A stretch of DNA of 8,623 nucleotides from an uncultured Haemophilus sp. (GCA_902482195.1 CABSZQ010000032.1:1-8623), one strand, 5' to 3'. Positions 1-7,614 are shown, counted from the stretch's first letter. Notes: generated from the letters alone by a model not told the origin. Numbers and translations are program-made.

Positions 1-1108
<1,108 letters not shown>

Positions 1109-1660
1109 TTATCCTTGTCTGAAAAGTTGGTTTGTGAGCAAATCGCGAATTTCCGATGGATTTTGTGCTTGACCGACAGCTTCATCAAGCACGGGAAAAT
1201 CCGCCCCAAATTGGGAACGCACGGCATCTGCGCTGCGGCAAGGTGATTGACCGGTCAAGTTCGCACTGGTCGAGGTGAGAGCAAAGCCTGTTTTTTCGCA
1301 CAAGGCTTTGACGGCAGGATGAGTACATAAACGCACCGCAATGCTATTAAATTGCCCCGTCAGGAAATGTGGAACCTCTGTCTTAGCCGGCACCACCCAG
1401 GTGATCGGATGCTCATATTGTGCCTGTAAGCGTGCAAGTTGTTCGTTAGACAAACTGGAAAAATCAACAAAGGGCTGTAAAAAATGCAAGCTCGGTGCGA
1501 CTAAAATGAGACCTTTTTCAATCGGACGCTGTTTTAAATTAAGTAATTTTCTGACCGCACTTTCACTTAGCGGATTACAGCCCAAACCGAATACCGCCTC
1601 AGTTGGATAGGCGACCACTTCATCTTGCATTAAACGGGTGGCAATTTGTTGTACATTCAT
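1109..1660 (-). CDS. tsaC: threonylcarbamoyl-AMP synthase
   Basis: TsaC (formerly YrdC/RimN) makes threonylcarbamoyl-AMP from threonine, bicarbonate and ATP. TsaB/D/E then use it to form t6A at position 37 of ANN-decoding tRNAs. The 183-residue protein is a single YrdC domain. It shows YPTEAVFG at 18-25, the KQR triad at 43-45 followed by Lys49 (nucleotide and threonine binding), STSAN at 130-134 and PSEIRD at 168-173. It lacks the C-terminal Sua5 domain, as expected for TsaC. One departure is that the WPGP stretch of many homologues reads YEHP here (82-85). The start overlaps the yrdD stop in an ATGA (1657-1660), so it is probably translated by coupling; only a weak GAG-type ribosome site is visible. 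A USS core at 1554-1562 is absorbed into the codons for Ser-Ala-Val-Arg. Confidence 0.95.
   Translation of the reverse strand: MNVQQIATRLMQDEVVAYPTEAVFGLGCNPLSESAVRKLLNLKQRPIEKGLILVAPSLHFLQPFVDFSSLSNEQLARLQAQYEHPITWVVPAKTEVPHFLTGQFNSIAVRLCTHPAVKALCEKTGFALTSTSANLTGQSPCRSADAVRSQFGADFPVLDEAVGQAQNPSEIRDLLTNQLFRQG
1554..1562 (-). repeat. DNA uptake signal core inside tsaC
   Basis: A perfect AAGTGCGGT read on the minus strand. It is followed by CAGAAAATT and a second A/T tract, which matches the extended Haemophilus uptake consensus closely. It is read in frame as Ser-Ala-Val-Arg near the TsaC N-terminus (residues 34-37). Confidence 0.9.
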
Positions 1661-2199
1661 TTTTCGTTCTCAAAAATATGTCGACAGCTTTTATTTGCAC
1701 ATTGCCACACATGGTGTTCGGCATTTTCACTTTTTAAGTGTGCTAGTGGAAAATGGCATTGTGGACAAGGCATGGCATAGGGTTTTGCGGGCAAGGAAAA
1801 TTTGCAATGGGGAAAGTTATCGCACCCATAAAAGATTTTCCCTTGTCGTCCACGTCGAGCAACTAAATGCCCTTTATGGCACTCTGGGCAGTCAATGGAT
1901 TGTTCTTCATCCTGTTGCTCATGCACCACAAAATCACAATCGGGATAATGGCTGCAACCGATGAACATGCCAAAGGCACCTTGTTTGAGTTGGAGTGGAT
2001 TGCCACATTGCGGACAGGTTTCATCAAGCTCTTTCAACACCTTATGTTCCACCTTATGCAAGGGACGCAAATAATCACAGGTAGGATATGCCGAACAACC
2101 TAAAAATAGTCCTTTTTTACCCTGTTTCATTTGTAAAGGCGCGCCGCATTGTGGGCAATATTCTTCGTGTTTTGTGTGTTGGAAAAGACTTTGAGTCAT
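1657..2199 (-). CDS. yrdD: stand-alone topoisomerase-type zinc-ribbon protein
   Basis: This 180-residue protein is almost entirely four C4 zinc ribbons of the kind at the C-terminus of bacterial topoisomerase I. The cysteine sets are 15/18/35/41, 62/65/82/88, 104/107/126/132 and 145/148/167/172. The first three share the G-x-F-x-GC-x(5)-C pattern; the fourth is more divergent (WQCANKSC). No topoisomerase catalytic domain is present and none appears upstream, so this is a free-standing gene and not a broken topA. The length matches E. coli YrdD, which also precedes tsaC and aroE. The biochemical role is not established; single-stranded nucleic acid binding is an inference from the ribbons of topoisomerase I. 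It starts 9 bases after the yheS stop with AGGGA upstream, and its stop overlaps tsaC by 4 bases. Confidence 0.9.
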   Translation of the reverse strand: MTQSLFQHTKHEEYCPQCGAPLQMKQGKKGLFLGCSAYPTCDYLRPLHKVEHKVLKELDETCPQCGNPLQLKQGAFGMFIGCSHYPDCDFVVHEQQDEEQSIDCPECHKGHLVARRGRQGKIFYGCDNFPHCKFSLPAKPYAMPCPQCHFPLAHLKSENAEHHVWQCANKSCRHIFENEK

Positions 2200-2208
2200 A
2201 CGCTGTCC

Positions 2209-4125
2209 CTATGCTTGTAGCATTGTTTCCAATTCTTCCTGGGCTGCTAACCAATCCATTTCAACTTCTTCCAATGCTTTCTTCACCTCGACTTGCTGTG
2301 CCAAAAGTGCGGTCAATTTTTCTTTATTTTCCGCACTGTATAGTTCGGAATCTGCCAATTGGTTTTCAATCTCCGCAAGTTTGGAGGCATGTTTATTCAT
2401 TTTTTCCTCCAATTGGGTGATCTGTTTACGAAGAGGCGCAGTTTGTTGGCGAAGTTCGGCCTCACGACGTTTTTGTTCCTTGCGGTTTTGCATGGAATTT
2501 TCATTATCGTCATTTTTCTCCGAGGATTTATTTTCTGGTGCGCTATTTTGTTCATTCAGCCACTTTTGATAATCCTCTAAATCGCCTTTGAATTCTTCCA
2601 CTTTTTTATCGTGTACTAAATAGAATTCTTCCACGGTATTACGTAGTAAGTGGCGATCGTGAGAAACCACCACCAAAGAGCCCTCGTAATCCACCAGCGC
2701 TTCAGTTAACGCCTGACGCATATCCAAATCTAAATGGTTAGTTGGTTCGTCGAGCAGCAATAAGTTTGGACGTTGCCAAACAATCAGTGCAAGCACCAAA
2801 CGAGCTTTTTCTCCACCAGAAAAGGCTTTCACCGCTTGGTTAACTTTGTCACCATGGAACGCAAAACTCCCAAGATAATCCCGTACCTGTTGCTCCGTTT
2901 GCTCTGGTGCGAGTTTCTGCATGTGCCAGAGAGCGGATTCATCTGCACGTAGCGTATCAAGCTGATGTTGAGCAAAATAACCGAGTTGCACGCCTTTAGC
3001 TAATTGCACTGTACCAGAAAGCGCGGTGAGCTCGCCGGCTAACAATTTAATTAAGGTTGATTTCCCTGCACCATTTTTCCCGAGCAAACCGATGCGCGAA
3101 CCCGGTACTAAATTCAGTTTAATTTTACTTAAAATTTCTACCGCACTTTCACCGCTACCATAACCGGCGCTCGCCTGTTCAATCATCACCAAAGGATTCG
3201 GCAAGGATAGTGGTGGACGGAATTCAAAAGTAAAAGGATTATCCACATAAGCCGGTGCAATCAGTTCCATACGCTCTAAGGCTTTCATGCGGCTTTGTGC
3301 TTGTTTAGCTTTGGTTGCTTTGGCTTTAAAGCGGTCGATATATTTTTGTAAATGAGAGATTTTTTGTTGTTGCTGACGATACATGGCAGTTTGTTGTGCC
3401 AGTTTAGTTGCCCGTTGCACTTCAAAGGAAGAATAATCGCCAGTGTATTCGTTGAGCTTCTGATTTTCGATATGGAGAATTTTTGTCACAATCGGATCGA
3501 GAAAATCACGGTCGTGGGAAATTAATACCAAGGTGCCTTGATATTGCACTAACCATCGTTCTAACCAAATCACCGCATCCAAATCCAAATGGTTGGTTGG
3601 TTCATCCAGTAATAATAAATCCGATGGACAAAGCAATGCTTGCGCCAAATTCAAGCGCATTCGCCAACCACCTGAGAAGGATTTCACTGGTTGAGCGATT
3701 TCTTCTTGGTTAAAACCTAAACCATGCAATAAGGAAGCCGCACGAGATTGGATCGTCCAAGCATCCAAGGTTTCTAATTGCCCATGAATGCGCGCAATCG
3801 CATGACCATCATTACGTTCATTGGCTTCGTTAAGTTCCTGCTGCAAACGGCAATATTCGCGATCCCCTTGAATCACATAATCAATGGCGGGAATATCCAA
3901 TGCCGGCGTTTCTTGATTCACCCAAGATACCCGCCAGTTGGATGGATAAGTGACTTCGCCACCCTCTGGTGTTAATTCTTTTTTTAATAGGGCAAAAAGA
4001 GAAGACTTACCGCAACCATTCTTACCCACCAAGCCAACTTTTTGTTTCGGATTGATAGTTGCCGTGGCATTCTCGAGCAATTCGGTTTGCCCGCGCTTTA
4101 GGGAAATATTATTAAATACAATCAT
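2209..4125 (-). CDS. yheS: ABC-F family ATPase YheS
   Basis: This is a 638-residue soluble protein with two ABC ATPase domains and no membrane segments, so it is an ABC-F member and not a transporter. Domain 1 has Walker A GKNGCGKS at 34-41, signature SGGWR at 151-155, Walker B LLLLDE at 170-175 and switch His204. The interdomain linker, roughly 240-290, is rich in Lys, Arg and Gln (KAKATKAKQAQ), as in the tRNA-contacting arm of ABC-F factors. Domain 2 has Walker A GKNGAGKS at 349-356, signature SGGEK at 436-440 and Walker B ending DE at 459-460. A charged C-terminal helical tail from about 545 looks like a coiled coil. ABC-F proteins act at the ribosomal E site; the exact task of YheS is less settled. 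It heads the leftward operon. The start matches homologues, but no clear Shine-Dalgarno precedes it, only an A-rich run. It carries USS cores at 2305 and 3140. Confidence 0.94.
   Translation of the reverse strand: MIVFNNISLKRGQTELLENATATINPKQKVGLVGKNGCGKSSLFALLKKELTPEGGEVTYPSNWRVSWVNQETPALDIPAIDYVIQGDREYCRLQQELNEANERNDGHAIARIHGQLETLDAWTIQSRAASLLHGLGFNQEEIAQPVKSFSGGWRMRLNLAQALLCPSDLLLLDEPTNHLDLDAVIWLERWLVQYQGTLVLISHDRDFLDPIVTKILHIENQKLNEYTGDYSSFEVQRATKLAQQTAMYRQQQQKISHLQKYIDRFKAKATKAKQAQSRMKALERMELIAPAYVDNPFTFEFRPPLSLPNPLVMIEQASAGYGSGESAVEILSKIKLNLVPGSRIGLLGKNGAGKSTLIKLLAGELTALSGTVQLAKGVQLGYFAQHQLDTLRADESALWHMQKLAPEQTEQQVRDYLGSFAFHGDKVNQAVKAFSGGEKARLVLALIVWQRPNLLLLDEPTNHLDLDMRQALTEALVDYEGSLVVVSHDRHLLRNTVEEFYLVHDKKVEEFKGDLEDYQKWLNEQNSAPENKSSEKNDDNENSMQNRKEQKRREAELRQQTAPLRKQITQLEEKMNKHASKLAEIENQLADSELYSAENKEKLTALLAQQVEVKKALEEVEMDWLAAQEELETMLQA
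2305..2313 (+). repeat. DNA uptake signal core inside yheS, C-terminal coil
   Basis: A perfect AAGTGCGGT followed at once by CAATTTTT, a good extended match. Read on the coding (minus) strand it encodes Thr-Ala-Leu in the C-terminal helical tail of YheS, a region likely to tolerate substitution. Confidence 0.9.
3140..3148 (-). repeat. DNA uptake signal core inside yheS, start of second ATPase domain
   Basis: A perfect core on the coding strand with downstream AGAAATTTTAAG and a further A/T tract, one of the best extended matches in the window. It encodes Ser-Ala-Val at residues 327-329, just after GYG and before the second Walker A. Confidence 0.9.
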
Positions 4126-4178
4126 TTTTTCGAATACATCTGAATTTGTGCCTATTTTGCAATATTTTTCCTTTTCTC

Positions 4179-4193
4179 GGAACAGTCTATTCC
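4179..4193. promoter_or_regulatory. 15-base near-palindrome in the divergent intergenic region
   Basis: GGAACAG-T-CTATTCC pairs at six of seven positions around a central T. Its centre lies about 53 bases before the likely transcription start of the rightward flavin oxidoreductase gene and about 60 bases before the leftward yheS start. This is a plausible place for a regulator to act on either gene. I recognise no specific regulator for it, and chance occurrence is possible. Confidence 0.3.
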
Positions 4194-4226
4194 AATTTTA
4201 TCGATATTTCTGCCTGAAAAAACACG

Positions 4227-4232
4227 TATAAT
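4227..4232 (+). promoter_or_regulatory. -10 box for the flavin oxidoreductase gene
   Basis: A perfect TATAAT lies 32 bases before the start codon. No good -35 hexamer is found 15-18 bases upstream; the best candidates there are only A/T-rich. It is therefore either a weak promoter or one that needs an activator, for which the dyad at 4179-4193 is a candidate site. Transcription would begin near 4239, giving a leader of about 25 bases with GAGGAA at 4254-4259 as ribosome binding site. Confidence 0.55.
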
Positions 4233-4264
4233 GACGCTCAACAAATCAATCATGAGGAAATAAA

Positions 4265-5302
4265 ATGAAGCTCTCTATTCTTAATCTCGCTCCTGTCCGA
4301 GAAGGACAAACTTATTTGCAAGCCGTTGAGTCTATGGTAAGTCTTGCAAAACATGCTGAGAACATTGGTATTGAACGCTATTGGATTGCTGAGCATCATA
4401 ATATGAAAAATTTGGTGAGTTCAGCGACCGCACTTTTAATTCAACATACACTAGCCAACACGAAAACTTTGCGCGTGGGATCGGGTGGCGTGATGTTACC
4501 GAATCATTCGCCTTATGTGGTGGCTGAGCAATATGGCACACTGGAGACGCTTTATCCGAACCGTGTTGAACTCGGTTTAGGGCGTGCACCAGGAACGGAT
4601 ATGCAAACCGCTGCGGCACTTCGTCGTGGACGAAACAGTCTGGATTTCCCTGCGGAAATTGCAGAACTTCGTGGTTATTTTAAAGACTGTAATCCTGTTT
4701 CAGCTTATCCTTCCGCAGGCTTGAATATACCGTTTTATATTTTAGGATCTAGCACCGAAAGTGCCTATCTTGCGGCCGAGCTTGGCTTGCCTTATGCCTT
4801 TGCTTCACACTTTGCGCCACGCATGATGGAAATGGCGGTGGAGATTTATCGCAAAAACTTCAAACCCTCTACCTATCTTGCTGAGCCTTATGTCATCTTA
4901 GGTGTGAACGCGGTTGTTGCCGAAACCGATAATGAAGCGAGACAACTGGCGACAACACAAACACTATTTTTCTTAAATGTGGTCACTAACGCGCAACAAA
5001 ATTTACAACCGCCTTTGGCATCAGAGGAAGATGTTTGGAAAGCTCAAATGCACGCTCAAAAGAAACCGCACTTTGGCCCAGTCGATTTCGAGGAAATCTC
5101 GATTTACAACCAAGAGCGAGCCGTAGTGGAACAAATGACTGCTTGTTCGCTTATCGGTAGCCCTGAAAGCGTGGATTTTCAACTCAAGCAATTACGCGAA
5201 CGGGTACATTTTGATGAAATTATGGCAGTGAGCTATATTTTTGATGAGCAAAAACAAGCCCAATCTTACACGATGTTGAAAGCGATTGTGGATAAGCAAT
5301 AG
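4265..5302 (+). CDS. luciferase-like (LLM) flavin oxidoreductase, YhbW type
   Basis: This is a 345-residue single-domain protein of the bacterial luciferase-like family, which uses reduced FMN (or F420 in other taxa) in a TIM-barrel fold. The sequence resembles E. coli YhbW. Shared blocks are LAPVREG near residue 8, AEHHN at 42-46, GSGGVMLPNHSP at 72-83, GLGRAPG at 104-110, ILGSS at 159-163 and FASHFAP at 179-185. Gammaproteobacteria normally lack F420, so FMN is the likely cofactor. The substrate is unknown. There is no signal peptide and the protein should be cytoplasmic. GAGGAA five bases before the ATG sets the start. The gene appears to be a single transcription unit with its own -10 box and a hairpin terminator 15 bases past the stop. 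It contains USS cores at 4427 and 5065, so it is not a very recent foreign arrival. The family is secure; the physiological role is not. Confidence 0.88.
   Translation: MKLSILNLAPVREGQTYLQAVESMVSLAKHAENIGIERYWIAEHHNMKNLVSSATALLIQHTLANTKTLRVGSGGVMLPNHSPYVVAEQYGTLETLYPNRVELGLGRAPGTDMQTAAALRRGRNSLDFPAEIAELRGYFKDCNPVSAYPSAGLNIPFYILGSSTESAYLAAELGLPYAFASHFAPRMMEMAVEIYRKNFKPSTYLAEPYVILGVNAVVAETDNEARQLATTQTLFFLNVVTNAQQNLQPPLASEEDVWKAQMHAQKKPHFGPVDFEEISIYNQERAVVEQMTACSLIGSPESVDFQLKQLRERVHFDEIMAVSYIFDEQKQAQSYTMLKAIVDKQ
4427..4435 (-). repeat. DNA uptake signal core inside the flavin oxidoreductase gene
   Basis: A perfect core in reverse orientation to the gene, read in frame as Thr-Ala-Leu within ATALLI. 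The expected A/T tract after the core (on the minus strand) is poor, so this is a core-only match. Confidence 0.85.
5065..5073 (-). repeat. DNA uptake signal core inside the flavin oxidoreductase gene, 3' part
   Basis: A perfect core in reverse orientation, here falling in a different codon frame and read as Lys-Pro-His-Phe in KKPHFGP. The flanking A/T tract is weak. Confidence 0.85.
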
Positions 5303-5316
5303 CGAGACAAAAATAA

Positions 5317-5343
5317 AAAGTGCGGTAAATTTCACCGCACTTT
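5317..5343. terminator. bidirectional hairpin terminator built from two opposed uptake signals
   Basis: AAAGTGCGGT at 5317-5326 and ACCGCACTTT at 5334-5343 form a perfect 10-base-pair stem with a 7-base loop. The stem contains full USS cores at 5318-5326 (+) and 5334-5342 (-). It lies 15 bases after the flavin oxidoreductase stop and 15 bases after the glpE stop on the other strand. A/T-rich flanks on both sides could serve as the U-tract for either direction, although the rightward T run is short. Opposed USS pairs acting as terminators are well known in Haemophilus. Confidence 0.85.
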
Positions 5344-5357
5344 AAATCAAAAAAATA

Positions 5358-5675
5358 TTAATAAGCCGTTTCTATCGGTAAACCAGCTTTTACCCAACCA
5401 TCAAATCCGCCAATGACGCTAAACACATTTTCATAGCCTTGCTCAACGAGGAAAGTCGCCACATTTCGGCTGCTCACGCCATGATAACAACTCACGATAA
5501 TCGGGGAATCGAAATCCACCTGTTCTTCGAATTGTAAAAAACTTTGGTTGGTTAAATGAAACGCCCCTTTTGCATGGGAATAGGTGAAACGTTGTGGATC
5601 CCGAATGTCTGCAAGCATGGCGCCATTTTGCACCATTTCCCAAGCTTGTTCTGGACTAATTTCTTTAAACGACAT
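5358..5675 (-). CDS. glpE: single-domain rhodanese, thiosulfate sulfurtransferase GlpE
   Basis: This is a 105-residue cytoplasmic rhodanese domain, close to the 108 residues of E. coli GlpE. It transfers sulfane sulfur from thiosulfate to an acceptor such as cyanide or a thiol through a cysteine persulfide. The catalytic Cys63 lies in CYHGVSSR at 63-70, the six-residue active loop. DIRDPQRF at 23-30 and [10 protein letters not shown] at 34-43 match the family closely. The chosen start is the ATG at 5673-5675, because AAAGGGAA lies just upstream and homologues begin there; an upstream in-frame ATG at 5714 would add 13 unconserved residues. The gene overlaps the end of rarD by 11 bases, so it is probably translated by coupling as the last gene of the ilvY-rarD-glpE series, ending at the USS hairpin. 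No glp regulon genes are nearby, so the name reflects sequence, not glycerol metabolism. Confidence 0.92.
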   Translation of the reverse strand: MSFKEISPEQAWEMVQNGAMLADIRDPQRFTYSHAKGAFHLTNQSFLQFEEQVDFDSPIIVSCYHGVSSRNVATFLVEQGYENVFSVIGGFDGWVKAGLPIETAY

Positions 5676-6552
5676 GGTTTGTTCCCTTTGCGCGCTGTTT
5701 ATATACGCCATCAAAAATAATCAAGCTCATCGCCAATACTAAACAAATGAATAACGGATAACTGTCCGCATCCATTTCCTCTCCAATTAAAAATGAAATA
5801 ATCACCATCAAAATGGTTTCAACATAGCCTAGAAGGCCAAGTAAATTCATTGGCAGCATATTGCTGGCGATCACGTAAGCAATCAATGCAGAGCCACTAA
5901 TGAGCCCGAGCAATACCAATAATCCCCAAATATTAGGATTCGATTCCTGCACGGTAGCAAAATCGGTTTGAAGGGCAAAGTAAACGCTAACTGGTAATAA
6001 TGAGATCATTTCTAAGCAAAAAGCACCAAGATCAGTATTTTTCAGAGCTTTTCGTATCGAGAAGTAAGTGGTATATCCCACACAGATAACAATAGCTTCC
6101 CAAGATAATTCGCCTTTCAAAATGATGTTAGAAATCACCCCCACTGCCGCAATTAACACAGCAATGAATTTCAATGTTGAAATTCGTTCTTTAAAAATGA
6201 TCCGTCCCGCAGCCACCATCACAATTGGCAATAATAAATAACCGAAAGAAACACTTAAGGAGCTGCCATTATTGGGTGCCCACAAAAAGAGCCACATTTG
6301 ATAACCCATTAATGCACCACAGGTGATATAGGAAAGGACAAAGAGCGGTTGTTTTTTAATACGTTTTAGATGCTCTGCCAATGCTTGTTTTTGTTTAAAT
6401 ATGATGACGGAAAGGGCTACGAAAGGGAATGTGAAAATCATCCGATAGCCGAAAATATCCGTGCCGCTGAGGGGTTTCAGCAGCGTGGAAAAATAATACA
6501 TATAGCCAAATAAAAGCGAGGCTAAAAGTGAAATAAGTATGCCTCTTAACAT
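5665..6552 (-). CDS. rarD: EamA/DMT-family inner-membrane permease, RarD type
   Basis: This 295-residue, very hydrophobic protein appears to have about ten membrane segments in two EamA halves, as usual for the drug/metabolite transporter superfamily. It is placed in the RarD branch by its length (E. coli RarD is about 296), its N-terminus ([20 protein letters not shown]) and its order next to ilvY, as I recall it in H. influenzae. The substrate is not established; the chloramphenicol-sensitivity name is historical. The central segment reads [14 protein letters not shown], where classical RarD proteins have a more EASLGYFINP-like sequence. AAGGA six bases before the ATG supports the start. 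It lies 32 bases after the ilvY stop with no evident terminator, so it is likely cotranscribed. Export of an amino acid or intermediate would suit the context but is only inference. Confidence 0.85.
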   Translation of the reverse strand: MLRGILISLLASLLFGYMYYFSTLLKPLSGTDIFGYRMIFTFPFVALSVIIFKQKQALAEHLKRIKKQPLFVLSYITCGALMGYQMWLFLWAPNNGSSLSVSFGYLLLPIVMVAAGRIIFKERISTLKFIAVLIAAVGVISNIILKGELSWEAIVICVGYTTYFSIRKALKNTDLGAFCLEMISLLPVSVYFALQTDFATVQESNPNIWGLLVLLGLISGSALIAYVIASNMLPMNLLGLLGYVETILMVIISFLIGEEMDADSYPLFICLVLAMSLIIFDGVYKQRAKGTNHVV

Positions 6553-6584
6553 GATAAATCCTTGGGTTAATTCTGCTTATTATT

Positions 6585-7463
6585 TTAGTCTAACATCTCC
6601 CAAAATGCACGAATTAGGGGGTTCGCTAAATTTCTTTTTTGCACACAAACACCTAAATCAAACGCTTCGACTGGATTGTCTAAATTTAAACGAGACACGT
6701 CTTTTGACATGGGGTTATTATCAATCACCACATCAGGCAACATGGCTAATCCAAAACCGAGCGCTACCATTGGTACGATACCTTCGTGCCCAGCTACTGT
6801 GGCATAAATTTTGGGATGTTTAATGTGTTTGCTACGTAACCATTGTTCAATACGATGTCGCGCCATTCCATCCAATGGCAAAATAAAAGGCATTTGCTGC
6901 CAATTGATGGGCTCTTCTTGCAATAATTGTGTGGCTAAACAGGCTACCCGAGGGGCAATTAACGAAAGGGAAATATCATCAATCTTATAAAATTCTAATC
7001 CCGTCGGTAGATTGTTGGGTTTCCCCGCCAAAGCAAGATCCACTTGCTCTGATTGAATGAATTGTACCGCAGAAGCGGGGTCACCCGTTGTCAGTTGAAT
7101 TTCAACTTTCGGATAACGCGTACGAAACTTGGCTAACACCTGTGGCAAGTGGCTATATGAAGCCGTTACCGAACAAAATAAACGTAACTCTCCACTTAAT
7201 TCCGCAGAATTATCCCGAAGCTGACGCTTAAACTGTTGCCAGTTTTGCCATTCTGTTTTCGCAAATTGCAGAAATTTATCGCCTTGTTCGGTTAAACGCA
7301 CTTGTCGATTATCACGAATAAATAAAGGCTGTTCTAATTCTTCCTCCATTCGTTGAATCTGGCGTGAAAGGGTAGAAGGCGACATATGATTTTGCGTAGC
7401 GGTTTTAGCAAAATTTTGTGTGTCCGCAAGATGAAGAAATATTTGAAGGTCTTGAAAGTTCAT
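6585..7463 (-). CDS. ilvY: LysR-family regulator of ilvC
   Basis: This 292-residue LysR-type protein is close to E. coli IlvY (297). The N-terminal helix-turn-helix spans about 18-37 (FAKTATQNHMSPSTLSRQIQ), followed by the typical LEQPLFIRDNR turn. The effector domain starts near 88 with LRLFCSVTASYSHLP and includes VEIQLTTGDPASA. IlvY is known to activate ilvC when acetolactate or acetohydroxybutyrate is bound, and to repress its own gene. The divergent ilvC next door confirms the assignment. The start at 7461-7463 is chosen because homologues begin there (MNFQDLQIFLHLA); an upstream ATG at 7514 would add 17 unconserved residues and run through the operator dyad. Only a weak ribosome site is seen. 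Likely cotranscribed with rarD and glpE. Confidence 0.94.
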   Translation of the reverse strand: MNFQDLQIFLHLADTQNFAKTATQNHMSPSTLSRQIQRMEEELEQPLFIRDNRQVRLTEQGDKFLQFAKTEWQNWQQFKRQLRDNSAELSGELRLFCSVTASYSHLPQVLAKFRTRYPKVEIQLTTGDPASAVQFIQSEQVDLALAGKPNNLPTGLEFYKIDDISLSLIAPRVACLATQLLQEEPINWQQMPFILPLDGMARHRIEQWLRSKHIKHPKIYATVAGHEGIVPMVALGFGLAMLPDVVIDNNPMSKDVSRLNLDNPVEAFDLGVCVQKRNLANPLIRAFWEMLD

Positions 7464-7487
7464 ATGTACCGTTAAAAGCAAATGACA

Positions 7488-7502
7488 TTGCAAAAATTGC
7501 AA
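7488..7502. promoter_or_regulatory. probable IlvY operator O1
   Basis: TTGCA-AAAAT-TGCAA is a perfect inverted repeat whose core fits the LysR T-N11-A pattern (T at 7489, A at 7501). It lies 25-39 bases before the ilvY start and upstream of the ilvC promoter, as expected for a site used for both autorepression and activation. A possible ilvY -10 (TATTAT on the minus strand, 7515-7520) lies just upstream, but its -35 is unclear. Confidence 0.7.
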
Positions 7503-7506
7503 CACT

Positions 7507-7526
7507 AAGTGCAAATAATATCACTT
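7507..7526. promoter_or_regulatory. probable IlvY operator O2
   Basis: AAGTG and CACTT flank ten A/T-rich bases, and a TGCAA half-site identical to those in O1 starts at 7510. The centre is about 21.5 bases, two helical turns, from the centre of O1, and the right arm touches the ilvC -35 hexamer. This is the tandem arrangement expected for an IlvY dimer pair. The dyad is weaker than O1, so its exact limits are uncertain. Confidence 0.5.
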
Positions 7527-7552
7527 TACGCAACAACTAAAAACCTTATAAT
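7525..7552 (+). promoter_or_regulatory. ilvC promoter
   Basis: A perfect -10 TATAAT (7547-7552) lies 16 bases after TTTACG (7525-7530), a four-of-six -35 match. The weak -35, overlapped by operator O2, fits an activator-dependent promoter. Transcription should start near 7559, giving a leader of about 67 bases. Confidence 0.7.
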
Positions 7553-7612
7553 CCACTTCACAACAAAAAACTATATTCAAACACAACCTCATACACATTA
7601 ATCAACATCATA
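7531..7612 (+). promoter_or_regulatory. G-free, CA-rich ilvC leader
   Basis: No G occurs on the plus strand for 82 consecutive bases, covering the spacer, the -10 box and nearly all of the untranslated leader. The transcribed part can form no G-C pairs with itself, so it should be single-stranded. It contains CACAACA (7559-7565) and CAAACACAAC (7578-7587), both like GcvB small-RNA target sites. No attenuator hairpin or leader peptide is seen. Confidence 0.6.
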
Positions 7613-7614
7613 GA

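Noticed and set aside
1247..1258. Perfect 12-base palindrome TTGACCGGTCAA.
   Set aside because: It lies inside tsaC over conserved codons (LTG), with no promoter nearby; it is probably coincidental.
1657..2199. Possibility that the zinc-ribbon gene is a broken fragment of topoisomerase I.
   Set aside because: It has its own start, ribosome site and stop, the normal YrdD length and conserved neighbours, and all four cysteine sets are intact.
1638..2420. Several overlapping rightward open frames.
   Set aside because: They are antisense shadows of yrdD and yheS with no ribosome sites or recognisable domains.
5676..5714. An upstream in-frame ATG that would lengthen GlpE by 13 residues.
   Set aside because: The AAAGGGAA ribosome site and the homologue start both point to the ATG at 5675.
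7464..7514. An upstream in-frame ATG that would lengthen IlvY by 17 residues.
   Set aside because: The extra residues are unlike LysR N-termini, they run through the operator dyad, and homologues begin at the ATG at 7463.
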